Shown here: piece after piece, positions 45,487 to 63,483 of the stretch
Layout: every line of letters starts with the position of its first letter
How positions within the stretch are numbered: position 1 is the first letter of the stretch
Origin: Maylandia zebra
Lineage: Eukaryota > Chordata > Actinopteri > Cichliformes > Cichlidae
Direction of reading: 5' to 3'
Assembly: GCF_041146795.1 (NCBI RefSeq)
Contig: NC_135170.1
Location: 5,232,033 to 5,296,032 of the forward strand
Length of the DNA: 64,000 bases
Position numbers and translations under genes: made by a program
Notes under the pieces: model-generated
Told to the model about the DNA's origin: nothing
Database searches by the model: none
What the model saw: only the letters and a program-made list of their open reading frames with translations

Positions 45487-45994
45487 AAAAAATCTTGCAC
45501 GGTGAAATTCTGTTATTTATGTGTTTGTTTGTTTTTTCATGGGAAATGCAATACCTGTGGAAAGAATAGGAATACACTCAAGTTTCTTGGTGACCATAGA
45601 CTGTATACAAAAGACAGACCTCACAGACGTTTCACAGTGGTCTTACCTACAGAATTGTTGATTCACATTTTAAAGCGTCAATTTGACAGTATTTATGTAG
45701 AGCAGTATTCGAGCCAGAAACAACCATATTTGGAAGATAGGGTGTTGTGCTAAGGTGAAGCTAGGTGCTATAGGTGTATGGAGTGTCTAAAAACAAAGGT
45801 AGCCGCTAAATAACAGGCTAATAAAACCCTAGGATTTTGCTGACAATATTCAAGTACAAACTACAATATTTACACAAAGCCAGACGGGCTGTGCCACAGG
45901 CTGAGAAGCTAGCAAATAAGTTTAAATCAACTTGACCTGACTCACAATGATGATAACAGTTGCAATATATATATATATATATATATACATATGT
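45487..45994. other. Spacer, no gene recognised
   Basis: A plus-strand frame at 45502-45753 has no recognisable domain. An AT dinucleotide run lies at 45967-45987. Confidence 0.4.
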
Positions 45995-46145
45995 ACTCCC
46001 GCATTATAAGGCACATTAAACGAAACAAAACAGTCAGATAAGTCAAACTTTACTTAACTCATTCTTCTTGCTTTTTCTACTTCCGTACCATTAACTGTTT
46101 AATGCTGAATTCTCTGGCAGCTGCTCTATTCCCATGTTCTGCTCA
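45995..46145 (-). mobile_element. Pogo/Tigger-like fragment
   Basis: The reverse complement of this stretch matches 3117-3255, including the region encoding the AAREFN-type helix and the TGTGCCTTATAAT end. Fragment only. Confidence 0.55.
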
Positions 46146-46448
46146 TGAAAACAGGGTTTGATCTTTAGTTTCATTTTATAAACTGGACTTATTTTTCTAC
46201 AAAGGTTTGAACTTTGAGAGTATTTAAACAAGAGAGAAAAGTGTGAAAATGTAATAACACTTATTATTATTATGATACTCTAATGCAATTTTCTCCTCTT
46301 TTCTCTCCCACCATGGTGGGTGTTAGGTATTTTAGTACCATGGTAGCATTTACTGGATATTGTTTTATAGTGACATTATACAGGAAAACTCTGTCATTCA
46401 ATAAGGCCCCTTTGTTTTAGTTATTTTTCTCTTTGACCCAAGAATTGA

Positions 46449-46852
46449 TGTGTGAGAATCACAGGCTGGTACAAGGTTGAAATACCACAGAGATCACTCC
46501 CTCAGCTACATTAGTTTCTTAATCTTTTAGACGCCTGTTGAAGGCCAAATGGTTTGTTTCAGATTTCACTAATGTAAGAACTCTTCGTTTTGTGCCTTGA
46601 AAATATGTCGCTGAGATAATCACAATTGTAGCTGAACTGATAAACTACACAAAGGATGCTTCTTCACCCAAGGGCAGGAAGACGCTGCCTTATCTTGGTC
46701 TGTACTGGTTTAAACTGATAATCTGCTGTCTCATGAATTTTACCCTCTATATAAACTGTTGTACTTGTGAATAAAGTTGAGTCACTTTGGGAAGACAATC
46801 TAAAGCAGTCTCTGTTTTCTTGTTCTCCCAAGCTGCTCCCGAGCTCGTACTA
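46449..46852 (+). mobile_element. Possible LTR-like segment upstream of DUSP3
   Basis: CTATATAAACTG (about 46747-46758) followed about 20 bp later by GAATAAAG resembles the compact TATA/polyadenylation arrangement of a retroviral LTR, and the segment can be read from TGTGAGAATC to CGTACTAACA. No matching target duplication was found, so the call is weak. Confidence 0.3.
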
Positions 46853-51317
<4,465 letters not shown>

Positions 51318-53600
51318 GGCAGGCAGGAAAGCATGCTTATGCTTAATCGCACACCCGTCCTTTCACTTGTTCTACAGCCTGAACGAGCCACAAATATGTG
51401 AGGGAGTGCCTGCTAAACATGGAATTTAATGTGTAAATTCGGGTACACTGAATTCCCAGCATGTTTACAGGGTCTCACGTCTGTGAATATTACGTTCATC
51501 TGAGCTCACCTCGTATTTTTCAGATCCAGTCTGTGTAGCGTAAATATTTTCCTGTTGCTCACTGTTTCAGAGAACATTTTAAGATTAAGAAGTAAATGTT
51601 GATATACATTTATATATGTTGAAAGTGGTGAAAATTTAGATAGTATAGTTCTGTGTGATACTGTCACCGCCTTTTCTCATTGAAGCTTCCTTTCTCTTCC
51701 GCCCTCGTGGGGTCGAGCCCTTAGTGTTGGCTTCTCTCCTGAAAACACTGCCAAATGTCTCAGTGGCAGCCGCTGCCGAAGGGGACTTCAAGTGGATACT
51801 GTGATTTTTCAAATCGAATCAATGATTTTATTGCACTAGTTGGAAAGATATAATAGCTATTTTTCAACTTCTAATACTCTGACACTTATGTACAATATCG
51901 ATGTTTAGTATATGCTTTAGGTAAGTGCACATATTCTGACCTCACATCTGATAGCCTGCCTCAAAAGTATTTTTCAGTCTAAACATCATTCTACAGTTAT
52001 TGTGCTTTATAGAGAAATGTTAAAATGTTTTACATTGCCAGATGGTTACCTTTTTATTAAAGAGAAACTAATGTACTTTAATATTATTGGACCTGCTAAA
52101 AAGAACTAATTATTTATGAGAGTTGGATGAAAAGATTGACTGTAAAACACAAACCTACAGCTGCCAGTTAGCTTAGCACAAAGGAAAATGCTACGCTGTA
52201 GCACAGTAGCTAATATAAATATCAGAAGAATTATAGTTAGACATTTTGGTATATAGTATTTTTGTAGAAATTTAATCAAACAAGGAAAAGCATGTTAAAT
52301 ATTGAGCTTTACAGTTTTGTGTGTACCATTATGCAAAGGTAGGCTCTTTGTTTTGTTTTTTCTTTTTCTTATTTTTCAAGCTATGCTAGCTACCTGCTAA
52401 AAGTAGCTTTGTACATATTTAGTATACAAACACGTGGTATCAGAGAACTTCTAATACAGAGCTCAACAGTAACATACTCCCTTTCTTTTAATGGTTTAGG
52501 TTCCATTTTTACCACTGATGTTTCAGAAAAACCTTAAATATTAACATTTGGGTCATGAATCCAGCTAACAGGCTACAAGATGAATCATGACCATGAAGAG
52601 ATTTGATTTTTAATCCCACTACAAATACCAGATACCACATCAAATGATCCTTTTCATTATCCCAGTGCTGTATAATAGTTATGAGTAGTTAAGAATATCC
52701 TTTTTGAGCTTCTCCTGTGCGTGTACGTGTGTGTGTAGTGGAGTATAGCTTAAATAATGATATGATACAGTGCTTCATTTGTTGTTGCAATCACTGTTCT
52801 CCCAGTTTCTGAGAAAACCCCCCACAAATCTAAAATTTGAGGGTATCCATAAATCACATTTTTCAAAATAAAAGGGATAGAGATAAGCGGTACCGTTCAA
52901 TTTGTTGTTCCTTTAGCCATTGAACTCCTTTTGCTTGCAGTCATTGAGGACCATCTTGCAAGTGCCCTCTGTTGAGCTTCTAACTGAAATACAGCTAAAT
53001 GAGATTAACAGGACGTTGAATTGTGCTCCCTTATTGGCCCCAGTGGTATCAATCCAATCATCTAACTCTCATCATGACCATGAAACTATTTTTCAATTCC
53101 TTTAATGTTAGCTTTGGGAGATTTGAATTCTTCCACTGAGCAACTCTATAATTGTAAACTGATTGTAATGTTAATACTGCCAAAACAAGACAATTATTTC
53201 CCAGTTGCTTCTCAGTCAACGCCTTTTGCACATTTGTATGTTCATATGAGTGTTTTTGTCAAACTATATCTAGTTTTATATACGGCAGCATGTCAAAGTA
53301 ACACTTTTAGCCCTGTGTACACACAGCTGTGTATATCTGTGTATATCTGCTGAGTCATGGTGTGCATTATTAAGTGTGCATTATTAAGTGTGCATTATTC
53401 CTCACAATGTGCATTAGTCTGCCTGTGACTTGTGAATCATCATGTGCATTACTGAGTAGTGGTGATATAACTGGTCATGTCAGTAGACTTTCCGATGATG
53501 ACACTGCTCTTATGAAGTGCACTTTATCCAATGACGCTGGTGATTGTTGTAGCTCTCTTTTCATATATTCATAAATAAATAAATGAAGTAAACATGGCTG
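51318..53600 (+). other. Probable long 3' UTR of DUSP3
   Basis: No further gene is seen here. Possible polyadenylation signals are ATTAAA near 52056, AATAAA near 52866 and AATAAATAAATAAATG near 53570-53585. Human DUSP3 also has a long 3' UTR. A three-fold GTGTGCATTATTAA-type tandem repeat lies near 53360-53400. Which site is used cannot be read from sequence. Confidence 0.45.
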
Positions 53601-54125
53601 TCTTTCTTTAATGTGTGGCTTCTTTCAAAGGAAAATATCTCAGGTGTGAGATCTCAGCATGCCAAGATCCACAGCTAGAATAGATTACACAATACATAAT
53701 TCAATTCAATTCAATTTTATTTATATAGCGCCAAATCACAACATAAGTCGCCTCAAGGCGCTTCATAGATACAGAGAAAAACCCCAACAATCATATGACC
53801 CCCTATGAGCAAGCACTTTGGCAACAGTGGGAAGGAAAAACTCCCTTTTAACAGGAAGAAACCTCCGGCAGAACCAGGCTCAGGGAGGGGCGGGGCCATC
53901 TGCTGCGACCGGTTGGGGTGAGAGAAGGAAGACAGGATAAAGACATGCTGTGGAAGAGAGACAGAGATTAATAACAGATATGATTCAATGCAGAGAGGTC
54001 TGTTAACACATAGTGAGTGAGAAAGGTGACTGGAAAGGAAAAACTCAATGCATCATGGGAATCCCCGGCAGCCTACGTCTATTGCAGCATAACTAAGGGA
54101 GGATTCAGGGTCACCTGGTCCAGCC

Positions 54126-57061
54126 CTAACTATATGCTTTAGCAAAAAGGAAAGTTTGAAGCCTAATCTTGAAAGTAGAGATAGTGTCTGTCTCCCGAAT
54201 CCAAACTGGAAGCTGGTTCCACAGAAGAGGGGCCTGAAAACTGAAGGCTCTCCCTCCCATTCTACTTTTAAATACTCTAGGAACAACAAGTAGGCCTGCA
54301 GAGCGAGAGCGAAGTGCTCTAATAGGGTGATATGGTACTACAAGGTCATTAAGATAAGATGGGGCCTGATTATTTAAGACCTTGTATGTGAGGAGCAGGA
54401 TTTTGAATTCAATTCTGGATTTAACAGGAAGCCAATGAAGGGAAGCCAAAACAGGAGAAATCTGCTCTCTCTTTCTAGTCCCTGTCAGGACTCTTGCTGC
54501 AGCATTTTGGATTAACTGAAGGCTTTTCAGGGAGTTTTTTGGACATCCTGATAATAATGAATTACAGTAGTCCAGCCTGGAAGTAATAAATGCATGAACT
54601 AGTTTTTCAGCGTCACTCTGAGACAGGATATTTCTAATTTTAGAGATGTTGCGCAAATGGAAGAACGCAGTCTTACATATTTGTTTAATATGTGCATTGA
54701 AGGACATGTCCTGGTCAAAAATGACTTCAAGGTTCCTCACAGCGTTACTGGAGGCCAAGGTAATGCCATCCAGAGTAAGAATCTGCTTAGATACCATATT
54801 TCTAGGCTTTTCAGGGCCGAGTACAATAACCTCAGTTTGATCTGAATTAAGAAGCAGAAAGGTAGCGGCCATCCAGCTCTTTATGTCTTTAAGACATTCC
54901 TGCAGTTTAACTAATTGGTGTGTGTTATCTGGCTTCATGGACAGATAGAGCTGGGTCTCATCTGCATAGCAGTGAAATTGTATGCTATGTCTTCTAATGA
55001 TGCTGCCTAAGGGAAGCATGTATAATGTAAACAGAATTGGTCCTAGCACTGAACCCTGTGGAACTCCATAATTAACCTCAGTGTGTGAAGAGGACTCTCC
55101 ATTTACATGCACAAATTGGAGTCTATTAGATAGATATGATACAAACCACTGCGGCACAGTACCTGTAATACCTACAGCATGTTCTAATCGCTCTAATAGG
55201 ATATTATGGTCGACAGTATCGAATGCTGCACTAAGGTCTAGCAGGACAAGCACAGAGATGAGTCCACTGTCAGAGGCCATAAGAAGATCATTTGTAACTA
55301 GGGATGGGTATCGTTTAGGTTTTATCCGATACCGGTGCCAAATTGGTACTTTTGAAACGGTGCCGGTGCTCAAACGGTGCTCAAACCGGTGCTTAAAGAA
55401 TGGAGAACACAAAATTGGTCCAAAAACCTCTCATGTTCAGCTGGTTTTTGTAAAAAGATAACAATGTTAGCCTTTTCTGCAGCTATGGGGCATATAAGGT
55501 ATCACTCTTGGCTGGAAGCAGTGCTTAAACAATGGAAAAAACACAAACTTTATCCAAAAACCTCTCATGTTTAACTGTTTCCCTCTTTTTCTTTGGTCAT
55601 TTTAGCCTTTTTGGCCAGGGTGAAGGGAGTATCTGCCATCAAACAAGAAGACATGTAGCTATGATGATGTTTGCTAGTTCACCTTACCTGCATTAATGTA
55701 ATAACGTGGTTAGCCTACTCAACGTAAATTACACACGAACAACATTAAGCTACTCACGCAGAGAAGAACGGCTGCTGCTGCATCATCATCCTCATCATTT
55801 CTGCTACACTGGCAGGGCTAGGGGCCAGGACTCTCCTCTTCAGGTTTTTGGGGGATGTTGCTAACTCCGGGTCCGATAACAGGCACCACACCCGCAGTAG
55901 ATGCGCTCGGTGTGAGGTCTCGCAGCAAGCTATCAAATACAGCGCATTTCTTGGCTTTTAAAAAAAAACGCTATGCGTCGTCAGGTGTTTCATCGGATTC
56001 GAGGTGTTACCTCCTTTGACAGTATCACAGTATCAGCTTAAAGCACTTGTTGCTGCTGAGTTTGCATATTTTGCTATGAAGTACAGCCAGACTTTCGACC
56101 GCTTCGCCTTGGGCATTTTTAATCTGTAGCTCTGCTCTAAAAGAACGTACGTACCTGGACCCGCCTACTATCCTCGGAAACGTAAAATGATTGGCTAGAA
56201 GTGTATCACAGCTCAGGAAAAAAAAGCACCGAAATAAAGCACCGAAATGTGCGCTGCTTTTCGGTCTGGTTACTACCGTTTATGTCAGAACCAGTGCCAT
56301 CATGGCACCGGACACCGGTACCCATCCCTATTTGTAACCTTCACTAAAGCTGTTTCTGTGCTGTGCTGAGCTCTGAAACCTGACTGAAACTCTTCAAATA
56401 AACCATTCCTCTGCAGATGATCTGTTAGCTGTTTGACAACTACTCTTTCAAGGATTTTTGATATGAAAGGAAGGTTGGAGATTGGCCTATAATTAGCTAA
56501 GGCTGCTGGGTCTAGAGATGGCTTTTTGAGTAAAGGGTTAACTACAGCTAGCTTGAAGGCCTGTGGTACATAGCCGATCATTAGAGATAGGTTGATCATA
56601 TTTAAGATCGAAGAATTAATTAATGGCAGGACTTCTTTGAGCAGTTTTGTAGGAATGGGGTCTAAAAGACACGTTGATGGTTTGGAGGAAGTAATTATTG
56701 AAGTTAACTCAGAAAGATCAATTGGAGAAAAAGAGTCTAACTTAACATCAATGGTACTAAGAGTAGCTGTAGATAATATTACATCTGTGGGATGATTATT
56801 GGTAATTTTTTCTCTAATGATTAAAATTTTATTTGTGAAGAAGTTCATGAAGTCATTACTAGTTAATGTTAAAGGGATGGTTGGCTCAAAAGAGCTCTGA
56901 CTTTTTGTCAGCCTGGCTACAGTGCTGAAGAGAAACCTGGGGTTGTTCTTATTTACTTCAATCAGTGATGAATAGTAAGATGTTCTGGCTTTGCGGAGGG
57001 CTTTCTTATAAAGCAGCAAACTATTTCTAAATGATGATCCTCTAAATTTGTAACACGCCAT
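54126..57061 (-). pseudogene. LINE reverse transcriptase split by a hAT, with YADE active site
   Basis: The frames 54126-55300 and 56339-57061 together encode RT from the KALRKARTSYYSSL region through the C-terminal FAKAYS. Motifs: [46 protein letters not shown] (upstream of the insertion), then [13 protein letters not shown] and [13 protein letters not shown]. The catalytic motif reads CYADE, whereas copy 1 reads CYADD; the second aspartate is a metal ligand in reverse transcriptases, so activity would be lost even without the insertion. Confidence 0.85.
55299..56330. mobile_element. hAT element inserted in LINE copy 2
   Basis: Termini TAGGGATGGGTATCG and CCGGTACCCATCCCTA, flanked by a perfect 8-bp repeat TTTGTAAC (55291-55298, 56331-56338). 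The uninterrupted site is preserved in LINE copy 1 (GATCATTTGTAACCTTCAC near 32300), so the insertion is proven within the window. It shares its terminus with the ZBED derivatives at 4726 and 8528, but its interior differs and no transposase domain was seen. Confidence 0.92.
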
Positions 57062-57236
57062 TTCCTCTCCAGATTACGAGTCATCTGCTTTAGGGTACGT
57101 GTTTGAGAATTATACCACAGAGTCAGGTACTTCTGATTAGAGACCTTAGTTTTCACAGGAGCTACAGTATCCAGAGTCGTACATAGTGAGGAGGTAAAAT
57201 TATTAACAAGATAATCGACCTCTGTTGGGGTAGCGT

Positions 57237-58610
<1,374 letters not shown>

Positions 58611-58639
58611 TACTGAATAATAGCAGCAGTTACACAATA

Positions 58640-59180
58640 GCACATTTTATTTTATCCCATCATACAGAATGCAGTACCACACAATAGTATTTTTTACCAA
58701 CAAGGAGATTCCCAAACAGTTATGAGGTGAAATGTTTTCATATCTCAGCATGATGTCCAGTGTGTCCTGAAAAAGGTCTGAAGCAGCAAAAGAAGTTTCA
58801 AGCCTAAAAGCAACAAAACAAAACAAGCCAACAAAAAAAAAAAACTGTCTACAGCAGATGAACAGTATCTTAAAGTCATGAAGTCAAGAAGAAGAATGCA
58901 GATGTGACACAGGACCTTACAGATGATCTGGTGGCTGTCAAGAAGGCAAGGAGGGGAAAATGGGAGAAAAGAGTGTTTGAACTAAAAATCAATGTTTCAT
59001 GAAATGATAAATCCAAATTTGAAATTTTTGGTTCAAATCATCATCAGTACGTATGGAGGTGGTCAGGAGAGAGATACAACAGCAAGTGTCTATCCAGTCT
59101 TTAAATGATGACATAATGAATCCTGCGTTCAATGAGGCTGTTGTGTTTTTAACATATTTTAATGCTTTGTATCTTGTTCT
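58640..59180 (+). mobile_element. Tc1-like transposase relic, middle part
   Basis: At 58990-59092 the plus strand reads KSKFEIFGSNHHQYVWRWSG and then ERYNSKCLSSL, close to the block following the first catalytic Asp of Tc1-like transposases. Upstream, KWEKRVFE and a stop precede it; a downstream stop follows. No inverted repeats found. Confidence 0.6.
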
Positions 59181-60085
59181 GTTTAATCTCAACAAGCCCC
59201 TAAAAACACTGTCACTGTCACTGTCAGATCACTGTCGGCCTCTCTCGGTTTTTATTACCGCTAATCAATTCAAAGCTCAGTGTTACGGTCACATACTGCA
59301 ACACTGCTCAAGAGGGAGTTAATGAAAAAAGAGGTACAGTACCTGCTTGAAAATGGTTTGGCCATAGCTCTTGGAGCTCTCCATGTCTGCTGACACCAAA
59401 GTCAGACGGTTCTCCTCATTTTTGTACTGATTTTAGGAGGGTAAGTGCAGTCACAGTCCCTGATTCACATCCTCGCATGGAAGACTTCATAGACAGAGTT
59501 GATGGCATCAGTCACCCGGTTTCCTACTTCTCAGCTAAGTTCAAGCCTCATCAACTCAACTATTCCACCATTGAGAAGGAAACCCTGGCCATGATGCTTG
59601 CTTTGCAGCATTTCGACGTGTACGTGGGGTATGGTTTATACTGGCCATAACCCTCTGGTATTCCTAAAGCATATGTACAATCACAACCAAAGATTGAGGA
59701 GATGGGCGTTGCTTGCTCAGGAGTACAACATAGACATCAGACATCAGAGAGGTATGGACAATGTGGTAGCTGACGCACTGTCCAGGACCCAGTGTTAATC
59801 TTGATAACAAACTTGGTGACATGTGTTAAAAGTATATCTGTTTTACTTTATGTGATATTGTATGTTGGGGGAGGTGTTACGGTCGCTGACCTCGCGTGGC
59901 TCTCCCTATGTGAGAGAGCCTTTTTCTCCCTCTCCTGTGTTCCAGGTCTGCCTGATGAGCCACAGCTGAGGTGTGTTGCAGCTCGTCAGCCACGGCATAG
60001 ACTGCCATCTCAAACCGCCGCACCCCCTCCACTTCCCCCATTTGCCAGAGCTGTGAGCTACAGTGGTTTGGGCAGCAGGCTTTAG

Positions 60086-60086
<1 letters not shown>

Positions 60087-60128
<42 letters not shown>
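60087..60128 (+). repeat. TG microsatellite in the gypsy LTR
   Basis: About 21 TG units followed by a GA tract; within the 3' LTR. Confidence 0.9.
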
Positions 60129-60141
<13 letters not shown>

Positions 60142-60443
60142 ATTTAAACTCTGTGTAACTTTGGTTTTCTTTCTTTATTGTGAGCAAAGGTGTGCCTTTA
60201 CAGTGTTAATCATTAATCACAGTGGAAGCAGGCAGAGGTTCTCTGCCATTTTTGTTTCAATTGTTTTCTCCTGTTTTTGGCTAGACAGGGACCTCGGCCA
60301 TTGTATTTTGTTTTTGGACAGAGAGTTCTTGGTTTGTTTTTTAGTTAAAGGGGGTGCTTTTTTTTGTTGTTTTGGCCCTGGAGACCCTGAAGAAAAGAGC
60401 TTCCCTGAGTTCATTTTTACTTTAGTAGTTTTGTGCAATAAAT

Positions 60444-61671
60444 TAGTGATGGGAATTCCGGCTCTTTTTAGAGAACCGGCTCTTTCGGCTCACGACCGGC
60501 ATTTCAGGTTGTTTTGTTGCTTTCATTAATTTGATATTAACAACAATATAAAATTATGCACAAAAGGAATTACTAATGTTAAAAAAAAGTGGTTTTATTT
60601 ATATATGTTTATATATAAAAAGTGGCCTGTATTTGTATAGCTTACAAATAGTCCCTAAGGACCCCAAAGCACTTTACACATCCAGTCATGCACCCATTCA
60701 CACACTGGTGATGGCAAGTGTAGCCACAGCCGCCCTGGGGCGCACTGACAGAGGTGAGGCTGCCGAACACTGGCGCCACCGGGCCCTCTGACCACCACCA
60801 CCACATTTCTGGCGTTAACTGAACTTCCAAAACAGAGCTACCTGGATTACTTAAATTACACAATTGAAAGCATATTTCTATTGTTTGTGTATTTATATAC
60901 AAGCACTCATATATATTCAAATAATTAAAAAACAATGTTCATTTACCTGTTACTACCACACACCAAATCTGGTCGTTGGTACTTGCTGGCTTGGTACTTG
61001 CACTAGGTAACAAAAGCTCAACACTGCGCCTAGCATCCTGGAGCACTTCTGTTGTGTTTTGTACGTGTTTTGTAGTTTTTACATGTTTTGGAGTTTGTGC
61101 GTGTTTTGTCTCTAGGGGCCACTGTAAATATACTTTTATTTATTCACTCCACATACAATGTTATAAATAAATCATATAATACAAAAGCAAACTATTTTCC
61201 TTTCAACTTTTAACTATTTAAATTTTCAGCTTTTTCCTTTTAAACTAATTTAAAACAACACAAAACACTGCAAACCACAACACAATTAAATACAAATTAA
61301 AATATGAAAACAGAAAGAACATGCATATTCTCTGTCATATGGGCCTGCATGAATAAACTTTCTGAATCCTTTATCATCTGCAACTGAAAATAGTTGTGGA
61401 TGATTACTATACCTTTCTACTGTGATGTTGTTGTCCCTGACTCTTTCTCTCTCCCTCCCTCCCGCTCTGTTCCTGTGCTACTGCGAGTGTAACTACCGCC
61501 CCTCCCCCTCATCCCAGCGCAAAGCACAAGGCTGCATGCTGAGTGAAGCGGAAAAAAAGTGCGAGAGAGAGGGTGAGAGAAACCACGGCTCCCAATAAGG
61601 AGTCGGCTCACATTGTTCACTCCAAAGAGTCGGCTCTAAGAGCCGTTTCGTTCGCGACCGACACATCACTA
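60444..61671. mobile_element. hAT element inserted in the gypsy LTR
   Basis: Termini TAGTGATGGGAATTCCGGCTC and GACCGACACATCACTA, flanked by a perfect 8-bp repeat CAATAAAT (60436-60443, 61672-61679). Subterminal GGCTC/GAGCC and AGAACCGGCTC-type motifs occur at both ends. A fragment of a common fish interspersed repeat (60625-60800, with AAGCACTTTACACATCCAG and CCATTCACACACTGG) lies inside. No transposase domain recognised. Confidence 0.85.
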
Positions 61672-61814
61672 CAATAAATCATGTCTAATGACATCTATTT
61701 TTCAGTAGTTTGTTTTCTTTTTCACTTTGTGTTACCCCCCCACCCTAGATAACGCTTCGTTTTTAAGTGGGGAGTAACACTCAGTTTTTAAAACCTTAGG
61801 ATGAAGCTACAGCC

Positions 61815-62160
61815 CAGCCCATGCAGCAGTAAATTAATGACTAACCTCGTATTATGGATGGATTATCTCAGTTGTTCTCCTGACTGAAGTTTGGTCCTTT
61901 TACAGCATCCTGCCATGCGATTGCATTTGTCCATCAGGAACCCTCATCTTTTATTGAGTGGAAAAAAGTTAGCATTCATCCTCCACCTTTACTGTGTTTA
62001 TATTATGCTAACATAGCTGCGTCGCTAGCGATCACATAGCACATCATTATATTAAACCAGCTAGCCCAACTTCAGTAACCCTACAAACGTCACTGCTGTT
62101 TAGTTTCCTGTCTTCATTTATGTCGGAAGTGATAGCAGAGCTGTACGTCTTAATTTGTTT
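61815..62160 (-). mobile_element. Pogo/Tigger-like fragment, inverted relative to 2530
   Basis: Reverse complement matches 2570-3110 without the 2690-2903 retroposon (blocks GATAATCCATCC, GTAAACGGACCAAACTTCAG, GCTAGCGAC.CAGCTATG, GAAGTTGGGCTAGCTGGT, GAAGACAGGAAACTAAACAG). This gives the pre-insertion state of the 2690-2903 insertion. Confidence 0.65.
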
Positions 62161-62164
62161 CAGA

Positions 62165-62480
62165 AATCGGGGGATGTTGTCAAAATTGACAGATATATGG
62201 ACAACATGGGCAACAGCTTAATTTTTCACCATGACAATAATCTCAAAACACACCTCCAATGCAGTAAAAATTTGAAATCGAAAAATGGAACATCATCAGT
62301 AATGGATTGGCCTCCCCAGAGGCCGGATCATCTGGACAGGGAACAGAACAAAAGGCAGCCAACATCCAAAGAAGAGCTTTGACGATCCTTCAAGAAGCCT
62401 GGAGAACTATTCCTGTAGTAGTCTTTAAGACTACTTAAATAAATTCCCAGAAAGTTGCCTAAGAGAATTCATTCTATGTT
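62165..62480 (+). mobile_element. Tc1-like transposase relic, C-terminal part
   Basis: Reads SLIFHHDNNLKTHLQCSKNL, then VMDWPPQRPDHLDREQ and LTILQEAWRTIPV. These correspond to the FQQDNDPKHT, WPSQSPDLNPIE and C-terminal helix blocks of Tc1-like transposases. The second catalytic Asp block is degenerate. No termini found. Confidence 0.7.
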
Positions 62481-63229
62481 GAATAGTCAAGGTTTTCTTA
62501 CCAGATATTGAAGTATTGGTGGTGTATTCCTGTGTATGTTTGCATGTTTCTATGAAATGCTGCACACACTATGTTGAAATGCACCTGAAATGCATCTGTT
62601 TCCACCCAGTCTCTCCATGGAGTTCCTACCTGCTTCATTAATGGTGGAAGCTGCCAGTAGAGTTTTTTCTTATATATTTCAATCTAGACACCATGCACAC
62701 AATTCAGCAAAGCAGCCAAAATAGTCTTTCAAAACATTTGAATTCATATTTTAATCTCACATCTATTTTTACCTGCATCCAAATATTTTTTCGTGCACTG
62801 TCTGTACTTGTCATTAGAGTCCACAAAAAGACACAAACATAAACCCTGGTAACTTTGAACATTGATAGCTGGTTGTCATTTACTGTGTCCTCTAGAGGGG
62901 GCTGTGGGACTACTAGAGTTTTAACAGCAGGTTAAACAAAGCATCACGATGCTATATTTACGACATTAAAAGTTCTATGCACTGCCAGACTTTCAGTCAC
63001 AATTGTGCAGTCTTTTTGCTTCAGTGTAGCATGCATTAATGCCCACAGAAAGCAGAAAAACCCATATAAGAGTTCTGTATTTAACACTTTTGAATACCTT
63101 TAAAGGCCATTTTAGAGGAAATTAAATCTTGATTTTTATATGTTTTATGAAACAAATACATTTCCACATTGGGTTTCCAGCCAATTCCTGGAAGACTGAA
63201 ATATGCAGAAGCTAAGAACTAAAGAATCA
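62481..63229. other. Intergenic stretch, no gene recognised
   Basis: AT-rich with no supported exon; may include decayed flank of the Tc1-like relic. Confidence 0.4.
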
Positions 63230-63455
63230 AGACACATAAAATATATATATAATCGAAATATATCGCATATACTATTATATATATTGTACATATATTTATT
63301 AGTTTCAGATGTAGCCATTCTTGTATTTCGCTTGTTTACATTATTGTATTTTGCACAACTCTGTTGCTTGTGAAGCTCGCACACAAGAATTTCACTCACA
63401 TGTACTGTACCAATGTACCTGCACATGTGATGTGACAATAAAAGTGATTTGATTT
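63230..63455 (+). mobile_element. 3' tail of the L2-like LINE family
   Basis: TTAGTTTCAG.TGTAGCCATTCTTGTATTTCG, GCACACAAGAATTTCACTC and GTGATGTGACAATAAAAGTG followed by GATTTGATTTGA match the 3' UTR and tail of the 5975-8330 LINE in opposite orientation. Strongly 5'-truncated. Confidence 0.75.
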
Positions 63456-63483
63456 GAAATAATAAACTCAAAATGCAAGATCT

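Larger units (their letters stand above)
59430..61740 (+). mobile_element. Ty3/gypsy fragment: RNase H end plus 3' LTR
   Basis: Translated pieces HPVSYFSAKFKPHQLNYST, IEKETLAMMLALQHFDVYVG, then in a shifted frame YTGHNPLVFLKHM, QRLRRWALLAQEYNIDI and DNVVADALSR are the RNase H domain of a gypsy polyprotein. A short deletion with frameshift lies near 59628. A GGGGGAGG polypurine tract (59867-59874) directly precedes the LTR start TGTTACGG at 59875. The LTR is split by a hAT (60444-61671); its right end near 61740 is approximate. Reverse transcriptase, integrase and 5' LTR are absent. Confidence 0.8.
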
